Assembly (NCBI GenBank): GCA_029964075.1 | Contig: CM057141.1 | Location: 12,958,001-13,022,000, forward strand | Length of the DNA: 64,000 nt | Direction of reading: 5' to 3' | DNA from: Patiria pectinifera | Taxonomy: Eukaryota > Echinodermata > Asteroidea > Valvatida > Asterinidae | In this document: positions 12,401 through 24,400 of the stretch, one piece after another | Position numbering within the stretch: the first letter of the stretch is position 1 | Layout of the letters: the number at the start of each line of letters is the position of its first letter | Position numbers and translations under genes: made by a program | Notes under the pieces: model-generated | The model's database searches: none | Seen by the model: only the letters and a program-made list of their open reading frames with translations | Told to the model about the DNA's origin: nothing

Positions 12401-15400
12401 AGACTTGAATTGTAACGGCAATGAGGCCAGTATTCTGGACTGTTATCATGATGTGCTGGGCAGGTCTGCATTTTTGCGTGATAGAGTTGGGGTCATCTGC
12501 AGCAATGTTCTCACTACAGAGGTGCCAACAACTTACCCTCCTGGTGAGGTTTTAGAATAATCTCGCTTTTGATGGTGCATCAGATATCTCCTTAGGCTAA
12601 TTATTTTGTGTACAATTCCCAATGCTTTCATTTGTTGCCTAAAATGGAATGCAGATTAATGCCCATGAGGTTGACAGCATGTGCACAAAATATCAGTGCT
12701 ACAGTGTAGCCATGAGCTTATTCTAGTTTAGTCAGTTCACATTGCCTTGATTTGTACTTACCGGTACATGCAAACCTGTTAAATTGTTTTTCAATTAGCC
12801 GTATCTGGTGTTCACACACCACTGTCCTTCATTCTGTTGTTTGTAGATATTGCATCCTTCCTAAACAATGGCAAATTCCGACTGGTCGATGGACCTGATC
12901 CCTACCAAGGCCGTGTGGAGGTATTCCGCGGCAAAGCCCTAGCCTGGATGCCTATCTGCAACGTGGACTGGGACTTCACCAGAGCTTCGTTTGTTTGTGA
13001 GAAGCTGGGCTTCCGACCCGCTACAGTAGCTGGGACAGGCCGCTACGGTGCCGGGGCTGGACAGATAGCCAATTGCTCGGCTGCAGCATTCAATTATCGT
13101 GGTTCAGTTGATTTGAATTGGGACAGCTGTCAAATAGTCAATGCAAGTGATGCAGTTGGTGAATGCTCTCATGATACGGCAGTAGACGTGATCTGCAGTG
13201 GTACAGAGCCAGGTGAGATTATTTCTTGTACTCTGACCATCTTCGAGTGTTCAGGATGAAATGTGAAGAAAACTCAATAAAGTTGTGCAAAATTTGCGCT
13301 GCTAAGCACAACATTTTTTGCTGACAGAGCCTCCGTCTATTTCATGGAGACCGTAAGCATAAGCACAGCAAAAGGCACGCTTACTTCGGAGGAAAAAATT
13401 TGCTTAACTTAGTGACGTAACAATAGAAATCTCCATGCACGCGCGACTGTTAGCACACACGCGCCGTGAAAAAGTGCTTAAGGTTAGCAAATTTTTCTGC
13501 TATGCTAAACACAACTTTTGTGCTAACTGTTAAGCAGCGCCGTGAAATTGGGCCCTGTACAATCACTGCTGGCTGCACAAAAATAGCATAATTCATTGAC
13601 AAAGATATGTTGTTTGCTTTGACTAAAACAGGCACACAGGACTACATCCGGTTCGTTGGTGGATCTCAACAATCTGAAGGTCGTGTGGAAATCTTCAACA
13701 ACAACGTGTGGAAGGGGCTGTGTTCAGATGACTGGACGATGGCAGATGCCCAGGTTGCCTGTCGGCAACAAGGCTTGCCACCTCCCCAAGAGGTCATCCC
13801 AGGTGGGACGTTTGGAAGCAGCAAGGCCGGCGATATCCTGCAGGTTTCGCTGGACTGTGCCGGGCAGGAGTTTAGTCTGGCAACGTGCCCTCAGATGGCA
13901 AGACAGACACCCTGTGCTAGTGGTGATGCTGCAGTTCGGTGTGGTGAACCAAGTGAAGGTAAAGTATGAACCAAATCCATTACTGAATCAGTATTTGAGA
14001 GTGAGTATTGTCTTTAAAGCTAGAGTCCATCATTTGCAGCCATCCGAAAAGTGGCGTAATTATTGTTGAAAAACAAACTTGGTTGAATTTGAAAGATAGT
14101 AAGGGAATTAAACTCCCTGTGAAATTATTCTTTATGGGAAGCTGTCATTTTGAAGTAATCAACGAAAGAAGGCATTTCCAACGGTGATTCTTAAGAAGCA
14201 CCGTAGGAAAATATAAATTAGTAGTTCGTTTTGTTATTCAGCGCAGCGCGCACAAGTATTGGAACGACGCACATGCGCGCGCGGTTGTTATAATTCGTCG
14301 GATCAGTGCGCGACGTCGCGTATAGCTGCAATTCAAAACAATTCAAAACATGATTCAGTAACTTTGATTTGAAATTGAGATCTTAGAATGCTGTTTTTCT
14401 CGGAATGTACAGCTGAAGCTTAGCTGAAACTTCATCAGGTTAGTTGCTCATTATCCTTCATTAGATTTTGAAGTCTTTTGTTGCTTCAAAGGAACAAAAT
14501 GCACAAATTACAAATGATGGACTGTAGCTTTAAGCAAGAGTAGTGGTCAACAAATTACAGGTTGTTCATAAAGATGGAATTTGCGTCGGGGTGATTTAAA
14601 TCAATTTTAGGTTTTGCCCTTCATCAGCGTATAAACACTGTATACCTGGTGTGTTACCTCACAAGTGAAAGTTAGGAAAAAATCACTCTGATGGGACTCG
14701 AACCCACGACCTTCAGGTTTCTAGTGCAGACGAGTGGTAAGATGTGAGCACTAGAAAGTAGGAGGTCATGGGTTCGAGTCCCAGCAGAGTAATTTTTTCT
14801 AACTTTCACTCGGGAGGTAACACACTGAGTATACTGATACAGTGTTTACACGTCGGTGAAGGGCAAAACCTAACATTGAAATGACAAATTGGATGACTGA
14901 AAAATATCCAAAATCAGTGTTCATGTCAGAGAGCAACAGTGGAACGTTTGTGTTTTACCGCAAGGGCTGTGAAGTGCACGTATCTGATAGCCCATGTTCA
15001 CCAGAATTTAAACAATAAGTTAAAGATATATCATTTGACATGTGTGCATTTTTTTCGTTTGAAGCAACAGAAGTGCTCAAAATCTAAAGATGAGTGCTTA
15101 GGCCAAAAAAAAAAGTCTCCGGTTTCTGGTATGCGCGCGCGTCGCCGTAGCCATGCGTGTCGGCAAAATGAAAAAGTTTTTTTTTCAATGAAAGATGATG
15201 TCTCAAAACCGCCAAACTCACTGGTTTGACTGGAATCCTGCTGCTGCATAATTTTAACGTGTTTCTAGATTGGGTTATGGTCGAGAATAAGCTTTATGTG
15301 TCCTCTCTGGACTTCCATATATTTGCACTAAGTTTAGTCGGGCACCATTTACAGTCATCAGCCGACATTTGAAGCAAAAAAATCAGCGTCGCCGCACCAC

Positions 15401-18400
15401 TTTTTGGGCAAGCTCCATACCAGAAACCGGAGATTTTTTTTTTTTGGCCTTAATAACTTACATGATGAAATTCTACATGTTCTAGCTCAGTGAATGCTGT
15501 CTACTCCGAGAAAACAATATTCTAGGATCTCGATTTCAATTCAAAATTTGCCGAGTCATGTTCTGAATTGCGCCCAGAATACGGGTCTGCGACACGTTCT
15601 CATTCAGTTGATTCAGTTGAATTACTAACATACATTTCCAAAAATCTGTCTTTAGACGCATCTTTGGAAATGACCTTCTTTTAGTGTTTTCTTCAAAATG
15701 GCAGCATGCCAGAAATTATAATGTCCCAGGGAGTTTAAGTACCATTACTTAAAACCAAGAAAGCTTTCCAACAATAAACTTGTCAGTGATGTACTCTACC
15801 TTTAACTTTGTTGATGTTTTTGTCACCCCTGGCGTATTCAACAAACTTTTACAATGCTATATGGGCTAAAGCCAAAAAAGTTCTGTACTCAAATCAAAAG
15901 TTATCAACTGTGTCTGACTGTGTGAGATTCTGCCTTGAAGCATCAATGTTGATTGCTGACAGCAAAGCTCAGTTTGCTAGGGTTTGACGGTATCGATCCT
16001 CTTTCCCTGCAGCTCAAGAATTTGATCTACGGCTTGCCAATGGTGGAACCACTTGGGAAGGCCGAGTGGAGATGTTTTACCAAGGGGAGTGGGGAACCAT
16101 TTGTCATCCACGCTGGGGGGTCTTTCATGAGGCGATGGTGGCATGCCGTCAGTTGGGATTCCAATACGCAGAGGGCTTGACAAGGAAGTTTGGACCAGGA
16201 GTAGGGAATGTGATCTTGCATGGATTACTCTGCAATGGCAATGAAGAGCGACTTGTTGATTGTTATTATCGCCAGCTGGGAATTCGAGAATCACCTTGCG
16301 ACCATAGTGAAGATTTTGGAATCATCTGCTCCAATATTGATCCGATGACACCTCCTGATCGCACACGAGGTAAGCATTCAATCAATGCAGGTACATGTAG
16401 ATATGCTCTTGTGTGTTGGTGCAAAAACAATATACAACTATAACATGGTTTGAGGGTGGACAGTCGATACTAGCTCCCCGAGGTACGTATTGGAAGTTGA
16501 CAAAACTATTCGCCTCAGGAACTAGTTTGTCAACTTCCAGTACCGAGGGGGAGCTAAATCGACTATCCACCCTAGAAACCATGTTATATTTAATTATGCC
16601 TCATACATATTCAGTTGCCAAATTTTCCCGTTGCAGTATATGCACCTGGTGGTCATAAAATTTTCAGAGAAACTTATCCAGCTCAACAGAAGTATATTAT
16701 TGCTCAACCTCAAAAAAGTTCATTTCATTTGCAATACAGTAACTCCTACATGTAAGAGTTTATAGCACATTGTGGAAAACCTTTTTTTTTAAGAACAGGA
16801 GGCATCTTTAATTGTCCACAATATTCTTTAGTCCAGCATAATTGAGCTTGGGGAAAACGCTAATAAACAATTTAACGGGTGCAGCCATCTTTTCATGTGT
16901 AACTATAGGGCGATCTTCCCACCTACGTACTACACCTATGCAAAAGTTCCACGATTGCTTTGTAAAGCGCATGTGTAGTAGACTGTCCCACGGGTAACCC
17001 GTGTGACAGTTGTGCATGAATATTCAGCACACGCTTGGTAAACTGCAAAGATAGCATCTGGCTCGTGATGATGAATGGACCAGTCAGAATGCGGTTCTCG
17101 GTCATTAATATGTATGAGGTATAAAAAAAAAATATCATTCGGAACGTCATCTATGGCCACTTTGTGAGCACAACAGGGGTAGACACATATATGTGAACAT
17201 CTTTACCCCTTAAAAATTCATTAAAAGTCCATTTCTCTGTGAAAAGAATCTTTAAGAGATGTTTCACGGACATTTACATGGGGCTTATATAGGACTAATC
17301 CTGTAAGGGTATTTTCACGGTTTTTTAATGACCCTGGCCACTGAGGATTATCATTGGTTATATATAATGGTACACTGGCCGGGTCTATCTCCAGGGGTAA
17401 ACAAAGGACCTTCTTAAGGGTGTTTTCACGGACTCCTAATCTGGCTTAATATGTTGAAAAATCCTTGAAAATTTTTAACAGTAATTTCAATGGAAAATGG
17501 CTCTTTAACGAATTTTTAGGGATGAAGATGTTCATATGTATGCCCACTGGTCCATGCGTGTATGGTGTAAAAGTATGCATAACTTATTTAATTCTAATAT
17601 GTGTATGCATGCTCAGACGCTTTGAAACCTGAGTGTCGGGGTAATGCAGGAGTGGTCTCTCCCAACTCCTCTCTGCAACTGTTGAGGGGGTACTTGTGCA
17701 CAGAGATTACCGGTAGCTTCATTACACCATCCAGGCTTTGACTGTAGCAGTAGCCCGCTAGCCAAATGCTACAAATGTAGATACAACAGCGGCAGGCTAG
17801 TCAAACTATTCCTTAAGTAACCCAGCTGGCGAGTCAAAAGTTATTGGGACACGACAAAGATGAAAGGACAGGATGAAATAAATCATTAAATTCAGAAAGC
17901 ATGCAAATATCAAGTTTATTAACTGAAAAAATTGCCTCAGTATACGCATTTTACATGTATGCACATTGTTGTTTATGAGACACTCTATTAAAAACAAAAC
18001 TTGCGGGCTAGTGAAAATGCCCACTTAACAAGGGCTGGTTAAGAGTTTGTTTCAGTAGCCCCGCTGGTAGGTGAAAAAAATAGAGTTAAGGTCGAACCCT
18101 GCCATCTGAAATGACACACTATGAATTTATTTGTTAAACCAGATGGCGCACTACGACTTGTTGGCGGTCCGGACCCTTACCAAGGTCGCGTGGAGGTCTT
18201 TGTCGCCGAAGAGGGAGCGTGGGCCAGAATCTGCAGTGAAAACTGGGATTTCAGCAGAGCTGAATCTGTGTGTCAGCAACTCGACTATCGTCCCGCCACG
18301 TCAACTGGTACAGGCCGCTATGGTGCAGGCCCTGGTTCAATCGTAACTTGCCCAACTACCGGTATTTCATACACCTCATTAGACACGGAGAATTGCCAAC

Positions 18401-21400
18401 TGACAGATACCTGCACTCAAGATATGGATGTCTTCGTGGTCTGTAGTGGTAAAGAACCAGGTGAGTAAAATTACATGTGTTAGCACTGGGGATGTCATAG
18501 GGCTAACACATGCACATACAGACATCGGATGGGTAATTGATATTTATGTACATTAGTGTACAAATATTGAAAACTCTGAGTGGTGTAGTAAAACTAGCCT
18601 CCCGAGGTGATCCATGGACCATTCTATGTTCCCGAGGCGAAGCCGAGGGAAAATAGAATGCTCCATGGATCACCGAGGGAGGCTAGTTTTACTTCACCAC
18701 GAGTAGAGCATTCAATATTTGTTTTATAACACTTCACCCACAGATTCTGCTTGATTTTAATATTTTAAATTATTTAAATCTGAACACAGTTGAAATAGTT
18801 TGAACTCATTTTTAATTGTTATTACTTTTGAAATTAGTCACTTGTTTGATTTTGACTGAAAGGACTACTTGGCATAGATGTGTGTGCATAGGAGGGTTAT
18901 CCCTCCTGCTATCTAAACAGTCACAGACGGAAAAAAAAAATCAATCCTCATCCCCTGCCTTGCTTTTACACAGGCTAGTCACCAACAGTCAGATCATATT
19001 TCAAGCAAGCACTGTGACTAGTCAAATTCAGTCAACAGACAAAACAAGTGGTGGGCACAGCTGGCTCATCAATCACCTACAGTCAAAGCACAACTGTGTC
19101 AAGTTACATAAACAGCCACACTCAGTCAGTCCTGCTTTAAGTTGGCTGGGAGCTTGTAATTGACCTAAGCAGCTCCACTATTAACTTTTCAAAAGGTTCA
19201 GTCACGTGATTGATTTTGACTGAAAGGACAACTTGGCAAAGAATGTACGTTTACATGGAAGGGTTAATGATACTTGAGTAGCAAAAACTTCAGCTGACAC
19301 ACATCGTATGGTTTGCATTGGAGACGTTCCCAAACAATTTGTTGTGACCCATATTCTACCTGTTCTTTTGGTAATTGCTTTTCACCCACACTGGAATTTG
19401 TATCCTTGTGGAGTCATTTCTTTGTTCTCGTGTACTAAAAAAATTGAGTTTGAAAATCTAGTTTGAAAATGCTCCTAGTTAAACCAGAATTAATTTCCTG
19501 GGTTGAAATTTCGGACTTAATATCCCTTACAATTACATAAAATACTTCAATTTGCGACAGATCAACACATCTTGAAAATTCCTAGTTTTTTGAGTAAAAT
19601 CCATGTACAGTAAACTCCGGCTAAACCGGCACTCTCGGGACCCGAGAATTTGTGGCGACTTAAGCGTATGCCGATAACTGCTGTAAGTCGTCATTTTGCC
19701 GACTTACATGAATGGTCTTTTGCAAACATGATTCATTGCACTAGTTGGCTTAGATTTACCCTGGATTATCTCCTTATGCTTGAGTTGAATCCAAGAAATT
19801 AATCCTCAAATTGTATCATCACGTTTGGGGTATTGATAGTGGAGACCACGATACATATGTACGTGCAGAAACGAATTAAATGGTCCGGTATATACCACGC
19901 ACGCATTGACTGCAGCAGTAGTCATTCAATAAGACGACCCCAAAAATGGACAGAGCGGATAATGGTATTGATATGCTCATGATGCATACCGGGTATGCGA
20001 TGTATGCAGTAGGACACCCTTTTTCGACACCGATGCATGCAGCGGATCACAGACCATGCGAAACCACTTATCACTTGACACTTTGCCAACCGCAGTACAG
20101 GAAGTCGATGTCAGTGAGTGATTTGTTGAATGCCGACTTACACAAAGGATTTTGTAATGCTTTTTATGGAAAGGGAACCGAGAGTAACGCGTCGACTTGA
20201 GCAAAATGGCGACTTTAAAAGCAGACTTATTAATAAAAAAATTCAGTGGAAATGCACTACGGACAATTGGGACTTTAGTCAGACGGTCGACTTGAGCGAT
20301 TTGATGAGTTGTGCGATGTCAGTTTAGCCGGAGTTTACTGTATTTATTTCGTGATAACCTTGTGGAGAGGTAATCGCATATACATGTAGAAATTGCCCTC
20401 TGGAGACGCATACAATCTTTTGTTCCCTATTATACCCATGTCTCCACAGGGTGCCGTGTACCAGATCACATTAATGAACATTTTTATTTGTAAATTTGTG
20501 AATTGTCAATTAATACAATATTCATTTACTAGTTACATACATGGAATTGCTTTTATTGAATAAGATTTTTTTTCCTCGCTTTATTTAATTAGCTTATTGC
20601 AGAGCATGATATAGTGCATTATAGATAATGCCCATTTTCCCCCTTTTCTGGTCATCTTTTCTATTAGGTAGCGAGGGCGAGATTAGACTTGCCAATGGCT
20701 CTGAGCCCACTGAAGGACGCGTTGAAATCTTCGACCAGAACGCCTGGAAGACGTTGTGTACCGATGACTTTACATATGTCGCGCAGCAGATTTCATGTCG
20801 CCAGCTAAATATGCCTTTCCCTCCTAAGGAGGTCCCAGGGGGAATGTTTGGCGAGAGTCAGGTCTCTGATGTTTTAGATGATGTCATCAACTGTACACCC
20901 CGGACTACACAGCTGAAATTCTGTGATCGGGTTCCCAGACAAACCCCTTGTGTGGGTGGTCATGCTGCGGTTCAGTGTGGCATTTGGAAGAATGGTGAGT
21001 CGATACCTAACAACAGTTTATAGTTGACTTAAATCCATCATTTTGGGGGTTTTTTGGGCTGTTTTGGCAACCGGCCGAAACAACCTGTGTTTTTGTTAAG
21101 ATTTTTTTTCCCCAGTCATTTTGCCCATAGCACTTCTACATGTTTTATTGTTGCCGGCACTGGTACTAAAATCAGTCCGATTGCCTTTACTCGGCACACA
21201 CTTAGACCAGTATCTTTGTGTGCCGAACATTGACGTCATCATGACGTCATCACATTATCGACCCCTGACGTCACATTAAATGTGCATATTTTTAAAGCCT
21301 ATATCTACAGAACTACAGGTCCAATTGGGTTGAAACTTGGTATGTACCTAAACCTGGATGAGTTAAAGATGAAAATTTAAGTGATGTCACGATGACGTCA

Positions 21401-24400
21401 TCACGTGACATGTGACGTCATATTAAAAGTGCATATTTTGAAGGCCGATATCTACAGAACTACAATTCTGATTGGGATGAAAATTCAAGTGACGTCAGGA
21501 TGACGTCATCAGGTGACATGTGACATCACATCGGAAGTACATATTTTGTAGGCCTATATGTACAGAACAACACGTTCGATTGGGTTGAAAGTTGGTATTA
21601 TGTTCACTTATGTTTGCAGCCACCGAGTGGGATTTGCGACTGAGCGGTGGCCTTGAGGAGAGAGAAGGACGCGTTGAGATCTTCCACAATGGCCAGTGGG
21701 GCCAAGTGTGTGACGATCTGTGGGATGATAAGGATGCTAATGTGGTTTGCCATCATCTGGGGTATCGGAACCAGTATTCCCGCTACACCAATGCTCCCCA
21801 CCTGTCTCGATATGGCGCTCTGGTGTGGCTGAAGAGCTTGAGGTGCCAGGGGACCGAGGAACACATCTCTGAGTGTGGTGCTGTGCTCGGGGAACCAGTC
21901 GATTGCACCAGTTCCTTTGCAGAGGTCATGTGTGAGGATCGCCCTTTCGCCAGTAGTAAGCTCCTTTTAAAAAAATTCACCAGATTCACCCTTACAGGAC
22001 AACTTGGTTGTTTAACCCTTTTGTTTAACCAAATTTCTTGGCGGAACCATCTTTGCAAAACGATGTAAAATTTGCTGGTATTTTTGCTTTTCATATTTCA
22101 TGTTAATGTTTGTCCTATTTCTTGCTTCCAAATTTTTTTTTTAAACCAGTACCATTACAGTTTTAATTCTATAATGTGTAATTCAATGTAAGGTCAGTCT
22201 TGTAATTGTTAATGTAGAGCTTATACTGCTGTAATTAAAAAGAAAACGACGCCAAAACATTTTTTTTTTTTTCAATTGCAAAACAAAAAATTTGACAAAA
22301 AAAATTGGGCAGCTTGTAAAACATTCTGACAGAGCATTTTATCGGCAATCTGAAACTCTACAGCTCACTGTCGGTTCTTTCTTTATAATCTCAGCTTATG
22401 AAGCACGCCTCGTTGATGGACCATACCCCAACCAGGGCCGCTTGGAACTACTGTACGAAGGTGCTTGGTGGACTGTCTGTGATGATGACTGGGACACGAA
22501 GGATGCAGAAGTAGCTTGTAGGCAGCTGGGCTTTGCCTCAGCCGTGGTGGCTTTGGATGGTGATGAAACGGCTAGTCTGTATGGGTCGGGAGAGGGAGGG
22601 ATCCTCTTGTACGAGTTGGGCTGTGACGGCACAGAGGAGAGCATCATCAAGTGTCCACTCTCATACCCATTTGCTGGTTTATGTCGACACGATGAAGATG
22701 TCGGTGTTGTCTGCTTCAGCGAGGACTACCCAAGTGATGACCCACGGCCAGAGCCTGAGGATCCTGGTAAGAATTCAAACACCCAGGCTTAATTTCAAAC
22801 TTCAAGCTTTTATCAAATAGAGTATATGCAAGTTGCTGAAATCTACATATAACTAGCTGTGGCCGACTTGATGATGATTTCGGTAATGACAGGAGGTTCT
22901 GGTAGAATTATTAGCACGGACCGGGTCAGAGTTTCGCCAGAACAGTGTTAGGTGAACAAAAGCTCAAAAATACTTTTCTCACTTCAACAGTGCATATTGA
23001 CCCTTTCAGTAAACTGTTTGAAGCATACCACAAACTCGGAATCCTCAGCAAGGTCAACAGCACCATGTACTATTCAACCAGAGGCTTGGTCTAATATTAA
23101 AGCTCACACTGTGGTGCAATTTAGAAACCACACAGACTTTATTAAAAAGTCGGCCATATTCGAGGTAAACTATTACGTTTGGAAACTTGCAATGAAAGAA
23201 ATGAAAGCAATGAAAGAAAAGTTCATTACAAATTAACACCACACGTGGAGTGCTGTGGCCTCGTGGTTAAGGGCTCTGATTCGTGGTCTGCGGGTAAAAG
23301 TGCAGGTTGTGGGTTCGAGTCCTGGCGGGGTCATGGTGCGTGTGCCCTTGGGTAAGGCACTTTGTCACTCATTGCTTCTCTCCGCCCAGGAGTAAATGGG
23401 TACCTATGAGGGCAGTGATGGTTATTGTGACTGAATTAGCTTCCTTGCGCCTAACAGGCTGCATCGAGCTGTATACTCCCCAGGGAGCTGAGATGGAATA
23501 TGGAATGTTTAATTGGCCCAATGATTAGGGGTAATAATGATGTAAAGCGCTTTAATCTTAGTTAAAAGCGCTATATAAGAACCTGTTATTATTATTATTA
23601 TTATTATTATTAACACCAGTCTGCTCAGAGTAATTATTTTAAAATTCCTGATAAAACACACCCTAATGCTGTACATGTATGTAAGCCACATTAAACATAA
23701 CATTGAAAGTGAGGCTTATGGCAAGCACTCCACTCATAAAATAGTCTGGCATCATCCCATTTAACAGTTTACAACTTATAAAATCGATTCAGGGAACATG
23801 ATTGAGAATGGCTTCCTCATGAATTAGGACTGTACAATGTACATTTAGTATTATCATATGGACCTTTATGAACAACCCAAACAGCAACTTCCAAGATTTA
23901 TGTTTTGGGGATGGGTTTTTTGAAGGAATACCCGGGTACCCATATTTTTTTTTCAATCGGGTTCCCGGTTCCTGTACTACATACCTGTACATGCCCACCC
24001 CTAGTACATGTAGATGATTCGCCTTCAAATCTGCGGTGATTTGTAAAGATTGTGTACCACTTTCAAGTCTGAACTTTCTCCTGGATTGGCTGTTTTAAGA
24101 AAAGAGTCAATCTGAAGCAATGGTCATCAAACGGTGGTTGTCTTGTCATCTGTAGGTGGTGGGGCAGAAGGCTCTGCACACCCCTAATCAGTTCCCTACT
24201 CAAAGAGTATTATAAGAGTCAATCGTTTTGGAATCTCCAACCCCCAAAAATACATTCCTTTCTCCAACATTGTTTTCCTGCCACAGGGTACGGCCCATCA
24301 AGCTTCCGGACCCGCAACATTATCCTTTACGTCCTGACAGGCTGCTCGTTGCTGTTGACCATTTGCGGGTGTGTCTACAAACTGCACAAGAAAAGGTCCG

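Noticed and set aside
14690..14790. tRNA gene candidates at B-box motifs (also near 8830, 23300 and 61100)
   Set aside because: B-boxes are good but acceptor stems do not pair and the sequences sit in repeated SINE or foldback elements, so they are tRNA-derived, not tRNA genes.
11543..15805. Idea that MITE copies before exons 2 and 5 were copied with the three-domain SRCR block
   Set aside because: The domains are far more diverged than the MITEs and the flanking intron sequences do not align, so independent insertions are more likely.
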